From Chloroflexota bacterium (GTDB lineage Bacteria; Chloroflexota; UBA6077; JACCZL01), in NCBI GenBank assembly GCA_020845495.1, contig JADLFM010000241.1, positions 49,757-113,756 on the forward strand: a stretch of 64,000 bases of DNA. Direction: 5' to 3'. Below, in pieces: positions 55,667 through 63,426 of the stretch (positions within the stretch are counted from its first letter, which is position 1; the number at the start of each line of letters is the position of its first letter). The translations under genes were made by a program, and so were the position numbers. Under the pieces are notes generated by a model. That model did not search any database, was not told the origin of the DNA, and worked only from the letters and a program-made list of their open reading frames with translations.

Positions 55667-55759
55667 GCGGGGCGAGACGCGATCGACGACCCTGTCCGTG
55701 GGAGTATCGGCGCGAGCCGTGCCGATACTCCCACGGACGAGCGGTCGATCGCGCCCCGC
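55667..55759. terminator. large imperfect hairpin between binding-protein and ATPase genes
   Basis: The core is a perfect 18-bp stem (GTCCGTGGGAGTATCGGC at 55694-55711 with 55721-55738) with a 9-base loop. Outer arms GCGATCGAC/GTCGATCGC and GCGGGGC/GCCCCGC extend it. It lies just after the binding-protein stop at 55778. Confidence 0.75.
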
Positions 55760-55777
55760 CCCGCTGATTTCCACGCT

Positions 55778-56821
55778 CTAGACCCCCGGCACGAACGCGT
55801 TGGTGTAGAAGTCCTCTGGTGTCATGCTGGTCTGGAGCTCACGGTACTGGACCATCAGGTCGTAGGTCTGCTGCCAGTCCTCAGGGCAGTTGTAGCCGAG
55901 CGGTGAGGTGGTGCAGTTCTTCGAGTGGATGCTCGTTACCCAGACACTGGCCTGATTCCGGGCGACCGACGGATCCAGTTCCGGCTTGGCCCGCAGGACC
56001 GCCTCGATGCCGGCGTCAAGGTCGGCCTCAGCGGCGGCGAGGCTCGGCTGAAGCCCGGCCACGAAGGCGCGCACGAGGTCCGGATTGTCCGCAACCGTCG
56101 ACTTGTGTGCGAAGACGCCCAGGTTGAGTTGCTGGACGCCGTAATCCGAGAACGGCATGTCGACGGTCGGGACGCCCTGAGCCTGAATCGTGAAGTTCTG
56201 ATCCGCGACCGACCCGAGCAGCGCGTCGGCGCGCTTCTCCAGTACCGCCGGGATCTTCGCGGCCGCGTCAACGTTCACCAGCCGGATCTTGGAGGCATCC
56301 AGGCCGTTCGCTGCGACGACGGCCGGCCAGACCTGGGTCAGCGAGTCACCCGGGGTGACGGCCAGGATCTTCCCTTCGAGATCCTTGAGGGTCGTCACGC
56401 CACTGTCGGCGCGTGCGATCACCCCGAGCGACGAGACCGGACTGACCATCCCGACGCAGACGATGTCCAACCCCTTGGTGATCGGCGGGATGATGGCGCT
56501 GGCGTCGACCAGTCCGAACGTGTCTGACTTGTTGCTGACCAGTTGGGCGGTCGTGATCGAGCCGTTGCCTTCGAGGATCTCCAGGTCGAGCCCCTGCTCC
56601 GTCCAGAAACCCCGCTCTTTGCCCAGATAGTAGGCGACGTGCGGTCCGGTGATCTGCCAGTTCAGGCGCAGCGTCGCGGTCATCCCTTGCTGTGCTGGAG
56701 CGGCCAGTGCCGGGCTTGCCTGGCGCCCGCCAATCCCGCCGCTCAGCGCCACTGCGCCGGCCACTGCCAGCGCTCCGCGGAGCCAGTTCCGCCGATTCAC
56801 TTTGGTCCCTGTGAGCGTCAT
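55778..56821 (-). CDS. nitrate/sulfonate/taurine-type ABC substrate-binding protein (NMT1/SsuA-like)
   Basis: A 347-aa periplasmic-type binding protein. The N terminus carries a twin-arginine-like signal (NRRNWLRGALAVAGAVALSG) and no lipobox Cys is clear. The NMT1/SsuA fold follows (LNWQITGPHVAYYLGKERGF, FGLVDASAIIPPI). Substrate may be a pyrimidine precursor, sulfonate or similar small anion. ATG 56821 follows AAGGAGGGAG. Confidence 0.9.
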   Translation of the reverse strand: MTLTGTKVNRRNWLRGALAVAGAVALSGGIGGRQASPALAAPAQQGMTATLRLNWQITGPHVAYYLGKERGFWTEQGLDLEILEGNGSITTAQLVSNKSDTFGLVDASAIIPPITKGLDIVCVGMVSPVSSLGVIARADSGVTTLKDLEGKILAVTPGDSLTQVWPAVVAANGLDASKIRLVNVDAAAKIPAVLEKRADALLGSVADQNFTIQAQGVPTVDMPFSDYGVQQLNLGVFAHKSTVADNPDLVRAFVAGLQPSLAAAEADLDAGIEAVLRAKPELDPSVARNQASVWVTSIHSKNCTTSPLGYNCPEDWQQTYDLMVQYRELQTSMTPEDFYTNAFVPGV

Positions 56822-56898
56822 CGCTCTCCCTCCTTCGAGTAAGACTGCTCGCGCACGACCGAGCGTGCCGTCGCGCGACGGCCACGCCGAATCGTCGA

Positions 56899-57753
56899 TT
56901 AGACTGCCTGAGCGCTCTCCGGGCCGCTCCGCTGCGACACGTGCCAGGGGATACAGAAGCGCTCCAGGCGCTCGACGGTGAAGTAGAGGATCAGGCCGAT
57001 CACCGTCAGCACCACGATGGCGGCGAACGAGAGCGCCGTGTTCAGGTCGCCGTTGGCCGTCAGGATGACGTAGCCGAGGCCGCGATCCGAGCCGATGAAC
57101 TCGCCGATCACGGCGCCGACGGTGGCCGAGATGGCGGCCAGCCGGAAGCCGGCGAACATCGTCGGCAGCGCGGCCGGCAGCCGGACCTTCAGGAACGTGT
57201 CGAGCATGCTGGCGCCCGTCGAGCGGGTCAGGTGGATCACTTCCGGGTCGAGCGCCCGCAGTCCGACGACGGTGTTGATGACGACTGGAAAGAACGAAAG
57301 CAGGAAGGTCACCAGCACCTTTGGTAGCAGCGTGAATCCGAACCAGACTACGAAGATCGGCGCCAGCGCCACCTTCGGGACCAGTTGCGAAAAGACCAGC
57401 AGCGGGTACACGGTCCGCTGCATCGGCGCTGACAGAGCAATCGGCAGCGCGATCAGCACGCCCAGCACCACCGCCGACACGTAGCCCATCACGACACTCT
57501 GGCTGGTGTAGAGCGCGGCTGGTACCAGCACCCGTTGATACTTTCCAAACGCCCCGGCGATGGCCGAGGGCGCCGGCAGCAAGTACTCGCGGATGCCAAG
57601 GAGCCGGACCGCGCCTTCCCAGACGAGGAGCAGCGCCACGAACGCCAACAGTGTCTGCACACGGCGCGGAACGACGGCGCGCCGCTTCGTCAGGTGGCCG
57701 GCTCGTGTCATCCGCTGTGCCGGACCGCCAGCTACCTCGGCCACGTCAGTCAT
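56899..57753 (-). CDS. nitrate/sulfonate/taurine-type ABC permease (SsuC/TauC-like)
   Basis: A 284-aa permease with about six helices. The EAA-like loop is ASMLDTFLKVRLPAALPTMF near residue 185, and GSDRGLGYVILTA is a family mark. ATG 57753 follows GAGGGGTGAGAAG. It is first in the permease, binding protein, ATPase operon and lies 66 bases after an RpiR regulator gene on the same strand. Confidence 0.92.
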   Translation of the reverse strand: MTDVAEVAGGPAQRMTRAGHLTKRRAVVPRRVQTLLAFVALLLVWEGAVRLLGIREYLLPAPSAIAGAFGKYQRVLVPAALYTSQSVVMGYVSAVVLGVLIALPIALSAPMQRTVYPLLVFSQLVPKVALAPIFVVWFGFTLLPKVLVTFLLSFFPVVINTVVGLRALDPEVIHLTRSTGASMLDTFLKVRLPAALPTMFAGFRLAAISATVGAVIGEFIGSDRGLGYVILTANGDLNTALSFAAIVVLTVIGLILYFTVERLERFCIPWHVSQRSGPESAQAV

Positions 57754-57819
57754 CGACTTCTCACCACCCCTCATGGCGCACGAGTGCCGCCTCGCGCAAC
57801 GGCACGCCCTGGACGGACG

Positions 57820-58794
57820 TCATCGCTCACCCCGTCGTCCACCGGCGAAAGCCGGCCGCCAGCTTCGGCCGACGTTGTTGATGCGGGCCTGGACCTCGCC
57901 GAGCTCGCTCAGGCCCGGCACGGACGTCCCGTGCTTCTTGACCGCCACGGCCGTTGCGAGCGCTTCGAGCAGCACCATGCCGGAGATCCGAGCGCTGAAC
58001 TGCCGCGAGCCGGCCGAGACGTTCGGGCCGGCGATCAGGAGCGCTACATCCGACACATCGAAAATGCGGGAACTGGCCACGGCTGTCAGGGCGACGGTGG
58101 ACGCCCGCCGCCGCTCGCGGGCGTAGCCCAGTACCTCGACGGTCGCGCGGGATTGGCCGGAATACGAGACGCCCAGCACCACGTCGCCCGGCCCGCACTG
58201 CGCCACCTCCGAGACCATCACCATCGGATCAGCCGTCCACGCGACCCACAGCCCCAGGTTGCTGAGCCGGTAGTGGGCCATCTGGCAGAGCGGCGCCGCC
58301 GAGCCGGTGCCGATAAGGGCCACCCGGCGTGCCGACGCCAGCAGTCCGATCGCCTGTTCGAGCGACGGCTCGGCGAGGTTGGCCAGGGTATCGCGGATGC
58401 AGGCGATCTCGAGATCGAAGACGCGCGCGACCAGTCCGGTGAGGCTGTCGCCGGCCTCGTCGGTCTGGCGGAGCACGTCGAGCGGCTGATCGTGGCTCTC
58501 GCCGAGCAGCCGGCCAAGGTCGACGAGTAGCGCCTGCGAGAACGCCCGATACCCCGAGTAGCCAGCGGCGTGGGTCAGACGGCTGACGGCGTTCTCGGAC
58601 ACTCCACACAGCCGCGCCAGGTCGCCGATCGAGAGCCCCTGGACCGAGCGGGGGTCGCGAACGATCTGTTCGGCGACCCGTCGGCGCGCGCCGTCGAGGG
58701 TGGGCAGTACCTGGCGCAGCCGCCCAAGGCACCCATCGTTGGGATCGCTGGGATCGGCGAATGAGTCGGACGGCGAGGCCCGAACGGCGCTCAC
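57820..58794 (-). CDS. RpiR/MurR family transcriptional regulator
   Basis: A 324-aa regulator with an N-terminal helix-turn-helix (SIGDLARLCGVSENAVSRLTH near residues 55-75) and a C-terminal SIS sugar-phosphate-binding domain (RVALIGTGSAAPLCQM, GDVVLGVSYSGQSRATVEVL). GTG 58794 follows TGAGG. A TTGTGT-N17-TACGAT promoter lies upstream, its spacer holding the palindrome AGAAG-AAA-CTTCT, which suggests autoregulation. It probably controls the adjacent ABC operon in response to a phosphorylated sugar or similar compound. Confidence 0.9.
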   Translation of the reverse strand: MSAVRASPSDSFADPSDPNDGCLGRLRQVLPTLDGARRRVAEQIVRDPRSVQGLSIGDLARLCGVSENAVSRLTHAAGYSGYRAFSQALLVDLGRLLGESHDQPLDVLRQTDEAGDSLTGLVARVFDLEIACIRDTLANLAEPSLEQAIGLLASARRVALIGTGSAAPLCQMAHYRLSNLGLWVAWTADPMVMVSEVAQCGPGDVVLGVSYSGQSRATVEVLGYARERRRASTVALTAVASSRIFDVSDVALLIAGPNVSAGSRQFSARISGMVLLEALATAVAVKKHGTSVPGLSELGEVQARINNVGRSWRPAFAGGRRGER

Positions 58795-58839
58795 GGGGCA
58801 CCTCAGGTCGGCCGCCCTGAGCAGCGGCGCGCCGAGCCG

Positions 58840-58888
58840 ATCGTAGCAGAAGTTTCTTCTGAACACAAGGGCTTGCCGAGAAGAAACT
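58840..58888 (-). promoter_or_regulatory. rpiR promoter with overlapping operator
   Basis: On the minus strand TTGTGT (58868-58863) and TACGAT (58845-58840) are 17 bases apart. The spacer carries AGAAGAAACTTCT. A second inverted half, AGAAGAAACT on the plus strand, is at 58879-58888, mirror-matching AGTTTCTTCT at 58851-58860. Confidence 0.6.
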
Positions 58889-58928
58889 GCTAACGCTCGT
58901 GCACGTCGGTTCTACGGGGACGGCGCGG

Positions 58929-59033
58929 CCGATGCGAGCGTGCCGCAAGGCAGGGCAGGCTGAGACATACTCGACCTCACTCGCATCGTAGGCGGGTTGC
59001 AGGCCGATGCGAGCGTGCCGCGAGGCAGGGCAG
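58929..59033. repeat. 30-bp direct repeat pair with an inverted half copy between
   Basis: A 30-bp sequence starting CCGATGCGAGCGTGCCGC occurs at 58929-58958 and 59004-59033 with one mismatch. The inverted core CTCGCATCG lies at 58980-58988. They sit between the divergent RpiR and LysR genes. Confidence 0.85.
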
Positions 59034-59209
59034 CCAAAGGCAGGAGCGAGACCCAATAGAGAGACGCGGCAGCCGCCAGGCCCGCGCGAGGTCGCGTGGT
59101 GCGGCTGCGGCAGAGCGACCCAGTGGGTCGTGAACGGGTAAACTTCCCTCCGTATCCTTATCCTGGCCTCCGCTGGCCGACGCGCCTGAGACTTCTGGAG
59201 AACCTCACC

Positions 59210-60205
59210 GTGGTAGGCCTGCACGGGCCAGCACTCGATCTGCCGCCCAATCGGCTTCGCACCTTCTTGATGGTCGCCCGGCGGCAGAGCTTCACGCGCG
59301 CCGCCGATGAGCTTCATTTAACTCAGCCCGCCGTCAGCATGCACATCCGGAAGCTCGAGCGGACGCTTGGCGGCACCCTGTTCGACCAGATCGGGCGGCG
59401 CGTACACCTGACCGCGACCGGCCGCGCCCTCTACGCCTATGCGGAGCGGGTGCTCGCCCTCGAAGACGACTTCCGCGCCGCCCTGGCCGACCTCGACGAC
59501 GTCTGTCAGGGCCCGTTCTCGATTGGTACGTCCACGACGATCGGGATCAGCCTGCTACCTGACCTCCTGCGCGCCTTCACCGCCGCACACCCGCTCGTCA
59601 CGCTCCACGTCCGGATTGGGATGGGTGACGAGATCGTCGCGGAGCTTCTGGACGGGCAGCTCGACGTCGGGCTGGTGACGGGCGCAATCGAGGACGAGCG
59701 GATCGAGGCCGAGCAGATCACGGAAGACGAGCTCGTGCTGATCGTGCCGCCTGGACACCGCTGGGCAACGGTCGCGAGCATCGCGCCGCACGATCTCCTC
59801 GGCGAGCCGCTGCTGGTGCCCGGCCAGGGCTCGTGGAATCGCACCCTGATCGCCCGCCAGCTTGCCGAGCACGGCGTCACGCCGGAGGTAGTGGCCGAGA
59901 GCAACAGCCATATTGCCATCGCCCGGCTCGTCGAAGCCGGCGTTGGCGCGGCCATCATCTCGCGGCTGGCCGTGGCCGACGAGCTGACGAACGGGCGACT
60001 TCGCGCCACCCGGCTCCGGGACGTCGACTTGCGACGGCCGGTCTACTTCGCCATGCACCGAGGCAAGCACCCGTCCCCGGCCATGCGAGCCTTCAGGGCG
60101 CTGGTCATCGAGGCGATGGAGCGCGCGACTGACCCGATGGAGGCGGCGAACGGCGCGACTGCCGTTCGCTCAGCGAGCCGGGGCAAGGTAGCGCCCCGCC
60201 GGTAG
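59210..60205 (+). CDS. LysR family transcriptional regulator
   Basis: A 331-aa LysR-type regulator. The N-terminal helix-turn-helix is SFTRAADELHLTQPAVSMHI near residues 25-44, followed by a linker helix and a periplasmic-binding-protein-like effector domain (GPFSIGTSTTIGISLLP onward). GTG 59210 gives a typical N terminus; a frame to 59096 adds unlikely residues. The first 20 residues and the last 25 are variable. The target is unknown; the neighbouring RpiR-ABC operon on the other strand is a candidate. Confidence 0.88.
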   Translation: MVGLHGPALDLPPNRLRTFLMVARRQSFTRAADELHLTQPAVSMHIRKLERTLGGTLFDQIGRRVHLTATGRALYAYAERVLALEDDFRAALADLDDVCQGPFSIGTSTTIGISLLPDLLRAFTAAHPLVTLHVRIGMGDEIVAELLDGQLDVGLVTGAIEDERIEAEQITEDELVLIVPPGHRWATVASIAPHDLLGEPLLVPGQGSWNRTLIARQLAEHGVTPEVVAESNSHIAIARLVEAGVGAAIISRLAVADELTNGRLRATRLRDVDLRRPVYFAMHRGKHPSPAMRAFRALVIEAMERATDPMEAANGATAVRSASRGKVAPRR

Positions 60206-60331
60206 GATGCGCTAACGGTACGGCATCAGCCTCGGCCGGGCGACAGACATCCAGGGGCAGCCTTCAGTGACCGTGTTGCCTGTGGTGGCGCTCCACTGGG
60301 TCAACTTGGCCGTCGGCAGGGGCGAGTTCTC

Positions 60332-60347
60332 GTATATACGGTATACT
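60332..60347 (+). promoter_or_regulatory. -10 element with inverted repeat upstream of the AbrB-like gene
   Basis: GTATA-N5-TATAC (60332-60346) overlaps TATACT at 60342-60347, 23 bases before the ATG. An autoregulatory operator of an antitoxin would look like this. Confidence 0.45.
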
Positions 60348-60370
60348 TCAGGCACTGAAGGGGGGCGCGG

Positions 60371-60604
60371 ATGAGTCTCGTTCAGATTCCGACACCGCAG
60401 CGTGTTCGCAAGGTCGGCAACAGTCTGGTGGTCACGATCCCGGCCGACGTCGCGGATCGGTATGGCATCAAGGCGGATGATCTCGTGGCGGTGGAGCTGA
60501 CCCCGCTGGCACTGGTTCCCCGGCTTGCACCTGACCTCGAGGTTCTGGTGGACGAGATGGTCGAGGAGAACCGGGAGGCATTCCGCTACCTGCGTGACCA
60601 TTAG
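60371..60604 (+). CDS. AbrB/MazE-like antitoxin
   Basis: A 77-aa SpoVT-AbrB domain protein. The fold-defining stretch is RKVGNSLVVTIPADVADRYGI (near residues 13-33), followed by DDLVAVEL. The C-terminal half is acidic and would bind a toxin. ATG 60371 follows GAAGGGGGG. A Doc-like gene begins about 140 bases downstream on the same strand. Confidence 0.85.
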   Translation: MSLVQIPTPQRVRKVGNSLVVTIPADVADRYGIKADDLVAVELTPLALVPRLAPDLEVLVDEMVEENREAFRYLRDH

Positions 60605-60748
60605 AGCCGGGAATAGACCTGGGGTCGGGAAAAGACCGGGCAAGCAGGCGCCGCGCAGAGCTATGGCGAGCAGTCTGGATCCGCTGTCTCGATGTGCAGC
60701 TCCAGCCTGCGAACGAGCGCAGCAAGTGCACGCGGCGAGGTAGGGGTG

Positions 60749-61195
60749 GTGGCTGAGCTTCGATACTTGACGACGGACGAGGTGATCGCACTGGCGATGC
60801 GTGCAGCGGTGGTAACCGGCGACGTGCTGCCGGGGCTACGCGATCGCGGACTGCTCGAATCGGCGGTGATGCGGCCACGATTCCTCGCCCACTACCTGGG
60901 GGCGGATCTCTTCCACCAGGCGGCAGCGCTCGGGCTGGGGATCAGCCGAAGCCAGGCCTTCGTCGACGGCAACAAGCGCGCCGGGCAGGCGGCTACGTGG
61001 ATATTCCTTCGACGGAACGGCTACCGGCTGACCGTACCGGCGTTAGAACTGGCGAGGCGGTTGCTCGAGGTGGTGGAATCGACGAGTGATGCCGAGCAAG
61101 GAGTCGTGTGCCCGCTCGGCGAGAGTTCGGAGGACGAGGAGTCCGACGAGCGGGTGCTTGCGGCCTGGCTCCGGACGCACACGATGCCTGTCTGA
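60749..61195 (+). CDS. Doc-like (Fic/Doc family) protein with altered catalytic motif
   Basis: A 148-aa Doc-type protein. The N-terminal LTTDEVIALA and RDRGLLESAVMRPR segments are typical. The Fic/Doc motif H-x-F-x-D-G-N-K-R here reads QAFVDGNKR, with Gln69 replacing the essential His. The codon CAG is unambiguous in the sequence. The enzyme may be inactive or use a different chemistry. GTG 60749 or 60746 follows GAGGTAGGGG. It pairs with the AbrB-like gene as a toxin-antitoxin-like unit. Confidence 0.82.
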   Translation: MAELRYLTTDEVIALAMRAAVVTGDVLPGLRDRGLLESAVMRPRFLAHYLGADLFHQAAALGLGISRSQAFVDGNKRAGQAATWIFLRRNGYRLTVPALELARRLLEVVESTSDAEQGVVCPLGESSEDEESDERVLAAWLRTHTMPV

Positions 61196-61242
61196 GGCGC
61201 CGGCCAGGATAGCTGGTCCTCAGTCGTCGGCGGCGTGGTCCG

Positions 61243-63426
61243 TTAGCCCGAGCTTCGTGGTGGGCCAGGCCGGACGATGCGCGCTCCGCGGTTCCGGCGG
61301 GAGCCGCCCTCTGGTGACGAGGGCTTCTCGGGTGCGGCCTGAGCCTGCGATGGAACTAGCCCGTGGGCAGCACCGGGGCGCAGATGATATGGCATGCTCG
61401 TGACCACGATACCGGGGCGGAACAGCAGCGCCGCTTTGATGCGCAACGCCGTCTGATTGTGGAGCACCTGCTCCCACCAGTGCCTCGGGACGAACTCCGG
61501 AAGGATGACCGAGACGGTGGCTCGTGGGTTGTCGTGGTGGACTGAATCGACGTACGCCAGCAGCGGCCCTACCAGAGACCGGTACGGCGATTCGAGTTGC
61601 ACGAGCGGGACGCCACACTGCCAGGCTTGCCACGCGTCGCTGAGCTCGGCCGCCTCGTCCAGGTCGGTGACGATATGCACGGCGGTGACGCTATCGCGGG
61701 GGCCGCGCGCGATGGACCGAGCGTAGGCAAGGGTCTGCAACGCGACGCGATTCAGCCGGCTGATCGGCACGACGATCTGATGAGTGATCTCGGCCTGATC
61801 GGTCGGAGTCTCTGGCTGAAGCTCGTGGGCGGCCACCGTATAGTGATGGTGCACCAGACGGAAGAGCGCGATCAGGATTGGCAGCAGGATCACGGCCAAC
61901 CAGGCGCCGTCGATGAACTTGGTGATGGCGACGACGAGCAGCACGATCGAGGTCGCCACCGCGCCGATGCCATTGAACATGATGCTCGTCTTCCAGCCCG
62001 GCTCGCGCCGCTTCCACCAACGAGCGACCATCCCGCTCTGGGAGAGAGTGAAAGCTGAGAAGACCCCGAAGGCGTAAAGTGGGATCAGGGCGCTGATGCT
62101 GCCGCCGAAGATCCAGAGCACGAGGCTCGAGAAGACGCCCAGCGCGACGATGCCGGTGGTGTATGCCAGTCGGTCACCTCGGAAGGTGAACTGGCGCGGA
62201 AGGAAGCCGTCCCGCGCGAGGAAGTACGCCAGTCGTGGGAAGTCGGAGTACGCGGTATTGGCTGCCAGAACCAGAATCAGCATGGTGGCGAACTGGATCG
62301 TCAGGTACAGTGGCCCCTCGCCGAACACGGCTCTGGCGATCTGGGACACTACCGTCTCACCCTCGTGGATCGGCACCACGCCGAGTTGATGAGCGAGGAA
62401 CGTGATTGCGGCAAAGGTGATCCCAAGCACGATCACCATCGCGGTAAGTGTCCTCTGGGCGTTGACCCACTCGGGCGGACGGAAGGCCGGCACGCCGTCC
62501 GAAATCGCCTCGACGCCTGTCAGCGCCGCGCCACCTGAGGCGAAGGCGCGCAGGGCCAGAAAGAGGGTGAGCGTCTCCGTCGCGGGGATCACCTCGCGCG
62601 GTGGGAGCGGCTCGGACAGCCCGAAGCGGGCCAAGCCGACCACGAGCAACCCGACCATACAAGCCAGAAACGCATAGGTCGGAATCATGAAGATGGTCCC
62701 GCTCTCGCGGATGCCGCGTAAGTTGATCAGCGTGATCAGCGCGATGAGCCCGACGCCGATCTGGACGAGCCAGGGCTCGAGGGCTGGATACGCCGACGTG
62801 AGGGCGAGCACCCCGGCAGTGACGGACACTGCGACCGTCAGGACGTAGGAGACCAGCAGCGACGCGCCGGCCGTCAGCCCGGGCAGCGTGCCCAGGTTGT
62901 CCTTGGCGACGATGTAACTGCCGCCGCCCTTCGGATACGCCTTGATGGTCTGCCGATAGGAGAACCCGACGACCGCCAGCAGCGCGACGATGACGCCGGC
63001 GATCGGTAATGAGGCCCACAGAGCGACACTGCCGGCCAGCAGCAAGACCTTGAGGATCTCCTCGGTTGCGTAGGCCACTGAGGAGAGCGCGTCGGATGAG
63101 AGCACGGCCAGCGCCTTGACCTTCGTCAGGCGCTCGTGGCCGGCAGCGGCTGTGGCCAGCGGCTCGCCAATGACCAGGCGCTTCATGCGCGACCAGAGGC
63201 GGGGCAGCCCTCTCTTGGGAGTAGTGGCTCCCGCACGGATCTCGTACCGGCCCGGTCCGACTCGACGGAAGCCGCGGTGGCGTATCAGCCGTACGTAGAC
63301 GTCACCTGGTCTGGTGCCGTGCCGGATCGTTCGGTCTACGGCTGGCTTCTCGGCATCGCGGCTCTGGTCCGCCGGGGGGCCGGGCGGCACCGAGGGTCGG
63401 GCAGCATCGGAATCACTCGCTGCCAT
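61243..63426 (-). CDS. APC family permease, KimA-like potassium/amino acid transporter
   Basis: A 727-aa protein with about 12 helices in the middle and a soluble C-terminal part of about 180 residues. The start of the membrane region, LTKVKALAVLSSDALSSVAY, and FSYRQTIKAYPKGGGSYIVA are marks of the YdaO/KimA group, c-di-AMP-regulated K+ importers. The C-terminal domain could bind a nucleotide. ATG 63426 follows a GGAG site; a longer frame to 63972 runs through repeats and is unlikely. Confidence 0.85.
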   Translation of the reverse strand: MAASDSDAARPSVPPGPPADQSRDAEKPAVDRTIRHGTRPGDVYVRLIRHRGFRRVGPGRYEIRAGATTPKRGLPRLWSRMKRLVIGEPLATAAAGHERLTKVKALAVLSSDALSSVAYATEEILKVLLLAGSVALWASLPIAGVIVALLAVVGFSYRQTIKAYPKGGGSYIVAKDNLGTLPGLTAGASLLVSYVLTVAVSVTAGVLALTSAYPALEPWLVQIGVGLIALITLINLRGIRESGTIFMIPTYAFLACMVGLLVVGLARFGLSEPLPPREVIPATETLTLFLALRAFASGGAALTGVEAISDGVPAFRPPEWVNAQRTLTAMVIVLGITFAAITFLAHQLGVVPIHEGETVVSQIARAVFGEGPLYLTIQFATMLILVLAANTAYSDFPRLAYFLARDGFLPRQFTFRGDRLAYTTGIVALGVFSSLVLWIFGGSISALIPLYAFGVFSAFTLSQSGMVARWWKRREPGWKTSIMFNGIGAVATSIVLLVVAITKFIDGAWLAVILLPILIALFRLVHHHYTVAAHELQPETPTDQAEITHQIVVPISRLNRVALQTLAYARSIARGPRDSVTAVHIVTDLDEAAELSDAWQAWQCGVPLVQLESPYRSLVGPLLAYVDSVHHDNPRATVSVILPEFVPRHWWEQVLHNQTALRIKAALLFRPGIVVTSMPYHLRPGAAHGLVPSQAQAAPEKPSSPEGGSRRNRGARIVRPGPPRSSG

